From the NCBI RefSeq assembly GCF_042665295.1, contig NZ_JBHTCO010000044.1:94111-158110 (forward strand): a stretch of DNA of 64,000 nucleotides. Reading direction: 5' to 3'. Below, piece by piece: positions 18,036 to 26,891 of this stretch. The first letter of the stretch is position 1. Every line of letters begins with the position of its first letter. The notes under the pieces were generated by a model. The model had not been told where the DNA came from, did not search any database, and was given only the letters and a program-made list of their open reading frames with translations. The DNA comes from Scopulibacillus_A cellulosilyticus (GTDB taxonomy: Bacteria > Bacillota > Bacilli > Bacillales > Sporolactobacillaceae). The translations under genes and the position numbers were made by a program.

Positions 18036-18076
18036 TAAAAAGCTCCTATATCGCTAAAGCGATTAGGAGCCTTTTT
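18036..18076 (-). terminator. terminator after the subtilisin gene
   Basis: Stem AGCTCCTA/TAGGAGC with an inner TCGCT/GCGA pairing. A-rich and T-rich flanks on either side allow termination in both directions. It lies 84 bp after the protease stop. Confidence 0.8.
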
Positions 18077-18159
18077 ATTTTCCTGTGTATCTTAAAAAAT
18101 ACAGTGTTGTAATAATAAAGCCAAATGTCAGTCCTTATAATATCTCAAGAAATGTTTTA

Positions 18160-19323
18160 CTATTTAACCGCTTTTGCTGCATCCACAACCCCATTCTGGA
18201 AAAGCGTCCCTGTACCGGGAACTTTATCAGCTGTGTTTTCAAGAGAAGAAACAATCTGCGAATTGTTTTCCCCTTGTGATGCGAGCAATCCCGCTATTCC
18301 GGCTACAACCGGAGAAGCCATGGACGTACCCGACAATCTGGCATAATTCCCCCCGGGTACCGTCGAATAGATATCAACACCAGGTGCAGCGAGATCTACC
18401 CATTTACCACGATTTGAGAAAGAGGCTAACTTATCATTTTTGTCAGTCGCTGCAACTGCAATGACGTGAGAGTAGTAAGCAGGGTAACTTGGCAGTGTTG
18501 ATCCAGCGTTACCGGCAGCCGCAACAACGACAGATCCCTTGTTCCATGCATAATTCACCGCATCTTGCAGCGTTTTGGAACCCGTATTTCCTCCAAGACT
18601 CAAATTAATAACTTGGGCTCCCTGATCAGCCGCATAGCGAATACCTTGTGCAATATTATCAAGTGTACCATTGCCGCTTGCATCTAATACACGAACAGCT
18701 AAAATTGAAGCCTTTGGTGCAAGTCCTGCAATTCCTTGGCCGTTATTTGTGTTAGCAGCAGCGATTCCTGCAACATGTGTGCCATGTTCATTTTCATCCA
18801 ACGGATCGTTATCCTTATCAACAAAATCACGGCCCTTTATCACCTTTCCGATTAAATCAGGATGGTTATAATCCACGCCTGTATCAACCACGGCAATTTT
18901 AACCCTTGGAGAGCTTTGAGTGACATCCCAAGCCTGTTCAGCTCCAACCTTTTCCGGTGCATACTGTAAAGTTCTAAAAGCAGGATCATTTGGAACATAG
19001 CTTACGTGGAAAATGGTGTTTGGTTCAGCATAATCAACAGAATTTTGCTGTTCAAATGCTTTAACAGCATCCGTTAGATTCCCATTCACCTTGACGACGA
19101 CAAAATTGTTAGTTTTATCAACGATCCTTCCGCCGGCCTTTGAAACAACATCCTTTGATAAAGCTGCAGAAGCTGTTTTCTTAAAATGTATAATAAGTTC
19201 ATGCGGAGCAGCCTGCTGGTCAGAAGCGGGTTGGTTCGTATTTGCTTCTGCAGCCGAAACGGGCAAAGCAAGGCCTGCTAATAAGGCTAATGACATAATA
19301 AAAGCTTTGAAACGCTTAATCAT
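18160..19323 (-). CDS. secreted subtilisin-like serine protease (S8, thermitase-like)
   Basis: A 387-residue preproprotein. A signal peptide (1 to about 25, ending near VSAAEA) is followed by an inhibitor-type propeptide and the S8 catalytic domain. The triad is visible as Asp147 (VVDTG), His180 (HGTHVAG) and Ser334 (GTSMASP), with the oxyanion Asn272 (AAGNAG). Only one Cys-free domain is present and the length is usual for an alkaline protease. ATG at 19323 follows AGGAG. It is a monocistronic gene with its own terminator, and should be exported and self-processed. Confidence 0.95.
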   Translation of the reverse strand: MIKRFKAFIMSLALLAGLALPVSAAEANTNQPASDQQAAPHELIIHFKKTASAALSKDVVSKAGGRIVDKTNNFVVVKVNGNLTDAVKAFEQQNSVDYAEPNTIFHVSYVPNDPAFRTLQYAPEKVGAEQAWDVTQSSPRVKIAVVDTGVDYNHPDLIGKVIKGRDFVDKDNDPLDENEHGTHVAGIAAANTNNGQGIAGLAPKASILAVRVLDASGNGTLDNIAQGIRYAADQGAQVINLSLGGNTGSKTLQDAVNYAWNKGSVVVAAAGNAGSTLPSYPAYYSHVIAVAATDKNDKLASFSNRGKWVDLAAPGVDIYSTVPGGNYARLSGTSMASPVVAGIAGLLASQGENNSQIVSSLENTADKVPGTGTLFQNGVVDAAKAVK

Positions 19324-19473
19324 CTACTCACTCCTATTATCTATTTGCCAAGCACATACACTTGGTTAGATAAAAGCTTCTACAAGATTCTACAAACCCC
19401 TTTAAATTTATCTAAAAATAGGAGAATCGGATTATACGTTTACTTTCCATATCAATTATTGGTATTAGCTTTC

Positions 19474-19505
19474 AAAAAAAAGAACAGGAGTAAACCCTGT
19501 TCCTT
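19474..19505 (-). terminator. terminator after glpD
   Basis: On the minus strand, directly after the stop, AGGAACAG...CTGTTC forms a short stem followed by eight T residues. Confidence 0.88.
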
Positions 19506-21169
19506 TAATCCGCTGGATGAACCGCCTGGTCAAGTGCCTGGTCAAGCTCTTCCGTATATTTTCTTTGTTCTTCCGTTGTCCACTTAAAGTAATTTGCCAT
19601 AAATTCAATCACCGGCTCTTTCCATTGGCGAACCCAATCAATATGGAACAGCAGCGCCCCTGTTCTTCTTAAAAAGAAATCAACCGGAGTGACTGCCATT
19701 TCGTTTTCAATGCCATAAATGACAGTTGCAAGAATATTAATGGGTATATTGTATTTTAATGCATGATCTTTTTCTTTTTCAATGATCTCAAATAATTGTT
19801 CAACATTAGAACCGTATTTTTTAACCAATTGCTCAGCCTGTTCGTGTGAGAGCCCCATGGCCGTTCCTGTTTTTATCTTGTCTTCTATATAGGCATTAAA
19901 ACTGTCTGACCCTCCAACATTACCGCCGGAAAGTTTAATACTGTCTGTTGCGCATTTCGGATATTGTTGCCCCTCTTCCTGATGAAGCTGTTCAGAAACA
20001 ATATCCACCACACGTTCAGCCATTTTCCGATAACCGGTTAATTTGCCGCCGGCAATTGTGATTAACCCTGAATCAGATAGGAAAACTTCATCCTTACGGG
20101 AAATTTCAGACGGCGACTTGCCTTCTTCATGAATAAGCGGTCTGACCCCGGCCCAGCTCGACTCAACGTCTTCAGCTGTCAGCTTAACACTTGGGAACAT
20201 CCCATTTATCGCTTCAATTAAATAATCGCGATCTTCAGACGTCATTCGCGGATTAATTGGATCACTTGTATAAGTTGTGTCTGTAGTGCCAACGTATACT
20301 TTACCTTCTCTAGGGATAGCAAAAATCATACGGCCGTCCCCATTTGTTGTATCAAAATATACTGCTTGCTTCATAGGAAAACGTTTGCCATCGATAACAA
20401 TATGAATACCTTTTGTCAGATGCAGATACTTCCCTTTTTTCGAATGGTCGATTTCTCTTAATGTATCAACCCAAGGCCCCGCCGCATTGACAATCTTTTT
20501 AGCATAGATGTCATATGATTCGCCGGTCAATTGATCGACTGCTTTAATACCTGTTACCTTCCCATGATCATCGTAAAGTAAATCTTCGGCCTTCGTATAA
20601 TTAACAGCTTTAACCCCTCGGGAAACGGCTTCTTTCATCACTTCAATTGTTAATCTGGCATCGTCAGTTCGATATTCTACGTAATATCCGCCGCCTTTTA
20701 AGCCTTCCTTTTTTAATAATGGATCTTTTTTAAGCGTTTCTTCACGGTTTAGCATTGTTCTTCTTTCATGCTTTCTGACCTTTGCTAAGAAATCATAGAC
20801 TGCAAGACCAATAGAAGTTGTGAATTTACCGAAGGTTCCTCCTTGGTATATCGGTAAGAGCATCCATTCAGGCTGAGTGACATGCGGCGCGTTTTCGTAC
20901 ACAATAGCACGCTCCTTACCTACTTCAGCGACAAGCTTGACTTCAAATTGTTTTAAATAACGCAGCCCGCCATGAACAAGTTTGGTTGAACGGCTCGAAG
21001 TACCTGCCGCGTAATCTTGCATTTCTACAAGTCCTGTATTAAGACCGCGCACACTGGCATCAAGCGCGATGCCTGCACCGGTAATGCCCCCGCCAATAAC
21101 CAGAAGGTCAAGCGTTTCATTTGTCATATTGTCTAAAATTTCAGTCCGTCTCATGCTTGAAAAAGTCAT
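19505..21169 (-). CDS. glpD: aerobic glycerol-3-phosphate dehydrogenase GlpD
   Basis: A 554-residue FAD enzyme (B. subtilis GlpD 555) that oxidises glycerol-3-phosphate to dihydroxyacetone phosphate and feeds electrons to menaquinone at the membrane. The FAD-binding VIGGGITGAGIALDAS motif is near the N-terminus, with GTSSRSTKLVHGGLRYL and IAGGKLTGYRKMAE further on. ATG at 21169 is 8 bases after AGGGGTG; a GTG three codons upstream overlaps that site. It has its own promoter and a long leader ending in a terminator hairpin, which GlpP should antiterminate. Confidence 0.96.
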   Translation of the reverse strand: MTFSSMRRTEILDNMTNETLDLLVIGGGITGAGIALDASVRGLNTGLVEMQDYAAGTSSRSTKLVHGGLRYLKQFEVKLVAEVGKERAIVYENAPHVTQPEWMLLPIYQGGTFGKFTTSIGLAVYDFLAKVRKHERRTMLNREETLKKDPLLKKEGLKGGGYYVEYRTDDARLTIEVMKEAVSRGVKAVNYTKAEDLLYDDHGKVTGIKAVDQLTGESYDIYAKKIVNAAGPWVDTLREIDHSKKGKYLHLTKGIHIVIDGKRFPMKQAVYFDTTNGDGRMIFAIPREGKVYVGTTDTTYTSDPINPRMTSEDRDYLIEAINGMFPSVKLTAEDVESSWAGVRPLIHEEGKSPSEISRKDEVFLSDSGLITIAGGKLTGYRKMAERVVDIVSEQLHQEEGQQYPKCATDSIKLSGGNVGGSDSFNAYIEDKIKTGTAMGLSHEQAEQLVKKYGSNVEQLFEIIEKEKDHALKYNIPINILATVIYGIENEMAVTPVDFFLRRTGALLFHIDWVRQWKEPVIEFMANYFKWTTEEQRKYTEELDQALDQAVHPAD

Positions 21170-21284
21170 TATGATCACCCCTAAAAATAATATCGAAAAG
21201 GACTTTTTAAAAGTCTTGGTTACAAAAATTGATTTCTTATACAGACGATTATTTTCAAACTCCTTGATTCAGCTAATACCAGCA

Positions 21285-21355
21285 TAAAAAAAGAGACCAC
21301 AATACACCTATGAATGCAAAGTAATGATAATACTGCATAGGGTATCATGGTCTCT
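21285..21355 (-). promoter_or_regulatory. glpD leader terminator/antiterminator (GlpP target)
   Basis: In the transcribed leader a long hairpin (GAGACCA...TGGTCTC with further pairing inside) ends in seven T residues, well before the glpD ribosome site. In B. subtilis GlpP with glycerol-3-phosphate lets polymerase read through such a leader. glpP itself lies at 26248-26802. Confidence 0.82.
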
Positions 21356-21390
21356 CACTAACCTTGACCGTACTTTATTAACTTATCTTT

Positions 21391-21419
21391 ATTATATCGT
21401 ATAAAAGGTTATTTGTAAA
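21391..21419 (-). promoter_or_regulatory. glpD promoter
   Basis: Minus strand -35 TTTACA (21414-21419), 17-bp spacer, -10 TATAAT (21391-21396). It begins two bases after the glpK stop, so glpD is a separate unit with about 215 nt of leader. Confidence 0.85.
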
Positions 21420-21420
21420 A

Positions 21421-22914
21421 TTATTTAAATGCTCTTGCTGCTTGCACAGCTTTTTTCCAGCCATTATATAATTGATCTCGCTCAGAAGTTTCCATTTGCG
21501 GCTCAAATGCGCGGTCTATTTTCCATCTATTTGTGATATCGTCCTTACTTTGCCATAGCCCTACTGCCAACCCTGCCAGATAAGCTGCTCCAAGGGCAGT
21601 TGTTTCACTGACAGTCGGCCGCTCGACAGGAACATTAAGAAGGTCGCTTTGGAATTGCATTAAGAAATTATTGGCGACTGCTCCTCCATCAACATGAAGC
21701 GATTTCAATTGAATCCCAGAATCTGTCTCCATAGCGTTCAAAACATCCTTCGTCTGGTAGGCAAGTGATTCTAAGGTCGCCCGGACAAAATGTTCCCTTT
21801 CTGTTCCTCTCGTTAAACCGAAGACCGCTCCCCTGACATCGCTGTCCCAATACGGCGTGCCAAGCCCGACAAAAGCCGGGACTACATAAACACCATCAGT
21901 GGAAGAAACTCTTGCAGCGAATGTTTCACTTTCCGGCGCGCTTTCAATCATTTTCAAACCGTCGCGAAGCCATTGTATTGCGGAACCCGCGACAAAGATA
22001 CTGCCTTCTAATGCATATTCAACTTTATTATCCAATCCCCAGGCAATCGTTGTCAGCAGGCCGTGATCAGATTGGACAGCTTTATCGCCGGTATTCATAA
22101 GCATAAAACAGCCGGTCCCATAAGTATTTTTCGCCATCCCGACATCAAAGCATGCTTGCCCGAATAACGCAGATTGCTGGTCACCGGCGATTCCCGCAAT
22201 AGGGACTTCTTCACCGAAGAAATGATAGTCAATCGTATGGGCGTAAACTTCTGAAGAAGATTTGACTTCAGGCAGCATCGATTTTGGGACGCCCAAAATA
22301 TCTAATAATTCATCATCCCATTTTAGGTCATGAATATTATACATTAACGTCCTTGATGCATTAGAATAATCGGTAATATGGGCTTGACCGCCGGAAAGCT
22401 TCCAAACGAGCCATGAGTCAACTGTGCCAAATAGCAGCTCACCTTTTTCAGCCTTTTCACGGGCGCCGTCCACGTTATCTAAAATCCATTTAACTTTAGT
22501 TCCTGAAAAATATGGATCAATGAGCAATCCTGTTTTTGACCTAAATAAGTCATTGTAGCCTTTACTTTTTAACTGTTCGCAAATATCCATAGTTTGGCGT
22601 GATTGCCATACAATCGCATGATAAATTGGTTTTCCAGTGTTTTTATCCCAAACGACCGCTGTTTCCCTTTGATTCGTAATCCCGATACCGGCGATTTCCT
22701 TTGGGGAAACATCAGCTGTTGATAAAACGCCGGCAATCACTGATAATATGCTTCCCCAAATTTCATTCGCATTATGTTCGACCCAACCAGGCTTAGGAAA
22801 ATATTGCTTAAATTCTTCTTGGGAAACTTGAACAATTTCTCCTTTTTCATTAAATAGAATCGCTCGCGAACTTGTCGTCCCTTGGTCTAATGCCAGAATA
22901 TATTTTTTCTCCAT
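21421..22914 (-). CDS. glpK: glycerol kinase GlpK
   Basis: A 497-residue FGGY-family kinase that phosphorylates glycerol to glycerol-3-phosphate. N-terminal ALDQGTTSSRAILF, the substrate region ITNQRET and the C-terminal VDGGAVANNFLMQFQSD are intact. His231 in DYHFFG corresponds to the histidine phosphorylated by HPr in Gram-positive glycerol kinases, so PTS control of its activity is likely. ATG at 22914 follows AGAGGAGG. It lies 18 bp after glpF in the same transcript. Confidence 0.97.
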   Translation of the reverse strand: MEKKYILALDQGTTSSRAILFNEKGEIVQVSQEEFKQYFPKPGWVEHNANEIWGSILSVIAGVLSTADVSPKEIAGIGITNQRETAVVWDKNTGKPIYHAIVWQSRQTMDICEQLKSKGYNDLFRSKTGLLIDPYFSGTKVKWILDNVDGAREKAEKGELLFGTVDSWLVWKLSGGQAHITDYSNASRTLMYNIHDLKWDDELLDILGVPKSMLPEVKSSSEVYAHTIDYHFFGEEVPIAGIAGDQQSALFGQACFDVGMAKNTYGTGCFMLMNTGDKAVQSDHGLLTTIAWGLDNKVEYALEGSIFVAGSAIQWLRDGLKMIESAPESETFAARVSSTDGVYVVPAFVGLGTPYWDSDVRGAVFGLTRGTEREHFVRATLESLAYQTKDVLNAMETDSGIQLKSLHVDGGAVANNFLMQFQSDLLNVPVERPTVSETTALGAAYLAGLAVGLWQSKDDITNRWKIDRAFEPQMETSERDQLYNGWKKAVQAARAFK

Positions 22915-22932
22915 TTTTATCCTCCTCTTAGA

Positions 22933-23769
22933 CTATTCTTGTGTATTTATTGATTCTGCTTTCATATATCTTTTCGCTGGTATCTTCTTTTCTGTCATAT
23001 AAGCGGCAATGATAACTATTAATAGTATAACGCCTACAATCCAAAAGCTCGGTAAAAATTCACCCAGGAAAAATCCTTTATAAAATAATGCGCCAAATAT
23101 ACCGCCTAATATAGGCCCAACAACGGGTATCCAAGCATACCCCCAATTAGAACTCCCTTTTCCTGCTATGGGAAGAACGGCATGAGCAATTCTCGGTCCT
23201 AAATCACGTGCAGGATTAATGGCGTACCCCGTTGTTCCTCCTAAGGATAAACCAATCGCCAGTATTAGAAATCCGACGACTAAAGGGTTTAATCCCTCGG
23301 TAAATTTATTTGCCCCGATTGATAATAAACCTAATACTAAAACAAAAGTCCCTACAATCTCACTTAGTAAGTTTGAGAAAGTATGCGGTATAGCCGGACC
23401 TGTTGAGAAAACACCTAATTTTGCTGCCGGATCTTTCGTAGCCTTCCAATGGGGTAAATAATGCAGATAGACAATGCATGCGCCTATGAAAGCGCCGATC
23501 ATTTGCGCAATGATATAAATCGGCACTTTAGACCATGGGAATTTTCCAATCATTGCAAAACCTAAAGTAACAGCCGGATTTAAATGAGCGCCGCTAAATT
23601 TGCCTACTGCATAAGCGCCTATGGCAACACCCAGGCCCCAGCCAAATGTAATCACTATCCAACCGGAATTTTCTGCATTCGATCTCTTCAAATTAACGCC
23701 GGCACACACGCCGCCCCCAAGTATGATTAAAATCATTGTACCGATGACTTCACCCAGAAACCCTGACAT
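22933..23769 (-). CDS. glpF: glycerol uptake facilitator GlpF
   Basis: A 278-residue MIP-family channel. Both pore motifs are present, SGAHLNPAVT in the first half and GYAINPARDLGPR in the second; the Asp after the second NPAR is typical of glycerol-conducting members. Six membrane helices can be drawn. ATG at 23769 follows GAGGAGG. It is the first gene of the glpF-glpK unit. A terminator hairpin ends just before the ribosome site, and a cre-like element overlaps the -35. Confidence 0.96.
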   Translation of the reverse strand: MSGFLGEVIGTMILIILGGGVCAGVNLKRSNAENSGWIVITFGWGLGVAIGAYAVGKFSGAHLNPAVTLGFAMIGKFPWSKVPIYIIAQMIGAFIGACIVYLHYLPHWKATKDPAAKLGVFSTGPAIPHTFSNLLSEIVGTFVLVLGLLSIGANKFTEGLNPLVVGFLILAIGLSLGGTTGYAINPARDLGPRIAHAVLPIAGKGSSNWGYAWIPVVGPILGGIFGALFYKGFFLGEFLPSFWIVGVILLIVIIAAYMTEKKIPAKRYMKAESINTQE

Positions 23770-23785
23770 TCTTATTTGCCTCCTC

Positions 23786-23851
23786 AAATAAAAAGACCCA
23801 CAACCAGTAAGCTATAAACCTTTAAAAGAATTTACAGCCAGTTGTGAGTCT
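23786..23851 (-). promoter_or_regulatory. glpFK leader terminator/antiterminator (GlpP target)
   Basis: Minus strand hairpin AGACTCACAACTGG / CCAGTTGT-GGGTCT-type pairing (23794-23807 with 23838-23851), followed by CTTTTTATT directly ahead of the glpF ribosome site. It has the same architecture as the glpD leader, which supports shared control by GlpP. Confidence 0.82.
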
Positions 23852-23900
23852 CATTATCTCAATCTCAATTATTAACTTATTAGTTATAAAGTATCATATC

Positions 23901-23916
23901 ATGAAAGCGGTGTCAA
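23901..23916 (-). promoter_or_regulatory. glpFK promoter -35 overlapping a catabolite-responsive element (cre)
   Basis: TTGACACCGCTTTCAT on the minus strand matches the cre consensus WTGNAANCGNWNNCAW with one mismatch and contains a perfect -35 TTGACA. The -10 is less clear (GATACT-like). CcpA bound here would block polymerase, in line with glucose repression of glycerol use. Confidence 0.75.
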
Positions 23917-23956
23917 TATAGATGGATTCCAAAGATCCGCTTATGCCTTAAGAAAA

Positions 23957-23989
23957 GTTCATATTCAGTTCACAGAACATTGCTATGAT
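23957..23989 (+). promoter_or_regulatory. direct repeats and -10 ahead of the two-component operon
   Basis: GTTCA occurs at 23957-23961 and 23968-23972, 11 bp apart, just upstream of a -10-like TATGAT (23984-23989). OmpR-type response regulators typically bind such tandem half-sites over a weak -35, so autoregulation by the regulator at 24467 is plausible. Confidence 0.4.
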
Positions 23990-24049
23990 AATTGTGGAAA
24001 TGAAACCATGTCATTTTGACACATTATAAGATTAGGGATGAATGAATAA

Positions 24050-24421
24050 ATGGATAAAACAAAAAGCCGCAGGAATTGGCGTCAAGTTAACTATCCTCAG
24101 AAAACGATTACTGCTGAACATCTATTTTTTTCCTATAATAAAGAAGAAATGATTTTAGAAGACATCCACTTTACTGAAGAACCAGGCAAAGTAACAGCAT
24201 TTGCCGGTCCAAGCGGCGGCGGGAAAACAACACTGTTTTCATTACTGGAACGCTATTATGAACCCGCGTCCGGGCAAATTAAGCTTGGTGATACGCCGAT
24301 TGATAAGTTTTCTGAAAAAGGGCGGATAACCGGCAAAGGGACGCATGAAGAATTAATGATCAGTCATGTCATGTATCGGGAATTTCCAACGCAACAGTTG
24401 CGTATAAAAGAGTCAGTGTAA
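24050..24421 (+). pseudogene. remnant of an ABC multidrug exporter (BmrA-like), internally deleted
   Basis: The 123 codons read as the start of a nucleotide-binding domain with Walker A GPSGGGKTT (53-61), then jump after PIDKFS (about residue 88) to the extreme C-terminus of a BmrA-type exporter (EKGRITGKGTHEEL ... TQQLRIK). The transmembrane domain, Q-loop, LSGGQ signature, Walker B and H-loop are all missing, so it cannot hydrolyse ATP or transport. The reading frame is kept across the deletion. It lies 46 bp before a two-component system and may be the former target of that system. Confidence 0.85.
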
Positions 24422-24466
24422 GATGTGCTAAACCATTCAAATGAATAATAATAAGGAGGTTTTGTA

Positions 24467-25141
24467 ATGACAAAGATTTTAATCGTTGACGATGATCCGC
24501 ATATTCGCGAACTGATCCGATACTTTCTTCAAAACGAAGGATTTGATGTTTTTGAGGCGGAAGATGGCCTAAAAGCTCTCAATATCCTAGAAACGACAAA
24601 AGCTGATCTTGTTATTTTAGATATTATGATGCCGAATATGGATGGCTGGGAATTATGTAAAGAATTACGAACCTATTATGATATGCCGATACTTATGCTG
24701 ACTGCAAAAGGCGAAACTGCACAAAAAATCAAAGGGTTCGAACTTGGAACCGACGATTATCTCGTCAAACCGTTCGAACCTCCGGAACTTGTTGCCCGTG
24801 TCAAAGCCCTGCTTAAACGTTATCGGATCGCCATTTCACAAAAAGTGACAATCGGTGAATTGCAGCTTGATCGAAAAACTTACGAAGTATCATTGGGCAA
24901 CAAATCTTTAACACTGCCTTTAAAAGAGTTTGAGCTGTTTTTCAAATTAGCGAGCTACCCGGGTAAAACCTTTTCCCGTGAACAGCTGATTGAAGAGATT
25001 TGGGGATATGATTATGAAGGTGATGAGCGGACGGTTGATGTTCATATTAAGCGGTTGAGAAAGCGGTTTGCTAAAGCAGAGCATTTATTTCAAATTAAGA
25101 CCGTTCGCGGTCTTGGTTATCGGTTGGAGATCCAGAGATGA
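24467..25141 (+). CDS. OmpR-family response regulator
   Basis: A 224-residue regulator. Receiver domain with the acidic pocket IVDDDPH, phospho-acceptor Asp52 (ILDIMMPNMDG) and Lys in LVKPF, then a C-terminal winged helix ending in VHIKRLRKRF and TVRGLGYRL. ATG follows AAGGAGG. Its stop overlaps the histidine kinase start by 4 bp. Upstream is the wreck of an ABC exporter. The signal and target genes cannot be read from the sequence. Confidence 0.93.
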   Translation: MTKILIVDDDPHIRELIRYFLQNEGFDVFEAEDGLKALNILETTKADLVILDIMMPNMDGWELCKELRTYYDMPILMLTAKGETAQKIKGFELGTDDYLVKPFEPPELVARVKALLKRYRIAISQKVTIGELQLDRKTYEVSLGNKSLTLPLKEFELFFKLASYPGKTFSREQLIEEIWGYDYEGDERTVDVHIKRLRKRFAKAEHLFQIKTVRGLGYRLEIQR

Positions 25142-26193
25142 GCCGGCAGCGATTTTGGTTTAGAATTTCCACCACAATTTTTTGTTTATTGCTGGCTTGG
25201 ACAGCGGCATATTTTTTAACAGATTTGATTTATCATGCTTTTAACATTCATATCCCTAAGCTTGCCGTACAGTTGATTAATTCTTTTCTCGGCATTTTAT
25301 TAATTGCTTGTACGATGTTCATCATTGCTAAGTATACCGGCATCCAGCGAAAGCAGTTTGAGTTCTTGCAATCGTTGATAACGGCCATCGAACAAATGTC
25401 AAAAGGTGATTTCAACGTCCATCTTCCCGCATCAGTCTATGGTAATGAAAAAGACCATCCTGTTGGAAAAATTGCTGCAAGTATTAACCATATGGCCGTT
25501 GAGCTCAGGGAAATCGAACAACTTCGTCAAGAATTTGTTTCTAATGTTTCGCACGAAATTCAGTCACCGCTCACATCGATCAGCGGTTTTGCCCAGGCAT
25601 TGAAAAATGAAGAGTTAACTTCCGAATCACGGCGGCACTATCTTGACATTATCGAAACCGAAAGTAAAAGGTTGTCAAAGCTTAGTGATAACTTATTGAA
25701 ATTAACATCATTGGAATCAGAGCATCACCCATTTGAAGCTAGCGAGTATCGACTTGATCAGCAATTACGCTCGATTATCTTAGCTTGTGAACCGCAATGG
25801 ATCGAAAAAAACATTAAAATGGATATTGATCTTAATGAAGCAACAATAACTGCTGACAAAGATTTATTAAGTCAAGTCTGGGTAAATCTCATCAATAACA
25901 GTATAAAATTCACGCCGGAAAACGGAACGATTAGTATTTCTTTATGGAAAAAACAAAATCAAGTCCTCGTACGCATTTCTGATTCCGGCATCGGCATAAG
26001 TCAAGAAGATGCTCAACATATCTTTGAGCGTTTCTTTAAAGCTGATAAATCCCGCAACCGGGTCCGCGGAGGAAACGGCCTTGGGCTATCCATCGTCAAA
26101 AAAATTGTCGACATGCATAAAGGAACGATACAAGTCGACAGTGAGTTAGGAAAAGGAACGGCTTTTATAATTACATTGCCAAAGACACAATAA
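25138..26193 (+). CDS. membrane sensor histidine kinase
   Basis: A 351-residue kinase with two membrane helices (about 10-33 and 42-64) and only a very short outside segment between them. A HAMP-like linker follows, then HisKA with His139 (FVSNVSHEIQSPL) and the ATP-binding N, G1 (SDSGIGI), F and G2 (GGNGLGLSI) boxes. Gln follows in the H-box where many kinases have Leu/Arg. The tiny extracellular loop resembles intramembrane-sensing kinases that respond to envelope stress, often through an ABC transporter. Here the adjacent transporter is a remnant, so the input is uncertain. Confidence 0.92.
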   Translation: MSRQRFWFRISTTIFCLLLAWTAAYFLTDLIYHAFNIHIPKLAVQLINSFLGILLIACTMFIIAKYTGIQRKQFEFLQSLITAIEQMSKGDFNVHLPASVYGNEKDHPVGKIAASINHMAVELREIEQLRQEFVSNVSHEIQSPLTSISGFAQALKNEELTSESRRHYLDIIETESKRLSKLSDNLLKLTSLESEHHPFEASEYRLDQQLRSIILACEPQWIEKNIKMDIDLNEATITADKDLLSQVWVNLINNSIKFTPENGTISISLWKKQNQVLVRISDSGIGISQEDAQHIFERFFKADKSRNRVRGGNGLGLSIVKKIVDMHKGTIQVDSELGKGTAFIITLPKTQ

Positions 26194-26196
26194 TAT

Positions 26197-26221
26197 GACC
26201 GTCTCGGTTTTTAGGACGGTC
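26197..26221 (+). terminator. hairpin between convergent kinase and glpP genes
   Basis: A 7-bp GACCGTC/GACGGTC stem directly after the kinase stop. The tail is only moderately T-rich, so termination may be incomplete. Confidence 0.4.
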
Positions 26222-26247
26222 ACTATTGTCTTTAATCACATAGCCTA

Positions 26248-26802
26248 TTAACCATTCAGGTGCCAGAGGCTTTTTAAAGATGTTGTCACGGCTGAAGCCC
26301 CGGCTTCAAAGGCTTGGCGGACATCTTCTTCTGTACGGATTAATCCTCCGGCGATGACGGGGAGTTTTGTCCGCTCACGGATCTCGATAATCATTTTAGG
26401 AACAACACCAGGCAAAACTTCAATAACATCCGGCTGTACTTTTTCTAATGATCTGTAACTTGTTTCAAGGGCAAGTGAATCAAGTAAAAATAACCTTTGG
26501 ACCGTAATGAGTCCCCGTTTCTTTGCGACGGATAATACGTTTCCCCGGGTTGAAATAATCCCGTCGGGTTTAATTTCCTGGCATAAAAACTCCGCTGCAT
26601 ACTCATCATTCTTCAACCCATGAATTAAATCCGCATGGAGGAGAACCTTTTTCTTGTGTTGATGGCCTATTTTTACGAGTGCACTTAATTGAGCGACGTG
26701 GCTGTCCAAAATAACAACATAGTTATTTTTCGAATCCATCAGCCTCTCAAAGTCTTTGATCTTCCTAACAGCGGGAAGCACACTTTGTGATTTAAAAATC
26801 AT
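26248..26802 (-). CDS. glpP: glycerol uptake operon antiterminator GlpP
   Basis: A 184-residue TIM-barrel-like RNA-binding regulator of the GlpP family. Family segments visible include LLHADLIHGL, PDGIISTRG and LPVIAGGLI. With glycerol-3-phosphate bound it allows read-through of the leader terminators ahead of glpD and glpF. Two such leaders lie at 21285 and 23786, which supports the assignment. ATG at 26802 follows GAAGGAG. It points toward the glp genes but is separated from them by the two-component system. Confidence 0.92.
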   Translation of the reverse strand: MIFKSQSVLPAVRKIKDFERLMDSKNNYVVILDSHVAQLSALVKIGHQHKKKVLLHADLIHGLKNDEYAAEFLCQEIKPDGIISTRGNVLSVAKKRGLITVQRLFLLDSLALETSYRSLEKVQPDVIEVLPGVVPKMIIEIRERTKLPVIAGGLIRTEEDVRQAFEAGASAVTTSLKSLWHLNG

Positions 26803-26891
26803 ACTTAAGCTCCTTCTTAACTCTCGTTTTTCCGAACAAATTAATCAGCTATATTAGCTTAAAGAAATAAAATAAAGATTTCAAGAGATAT

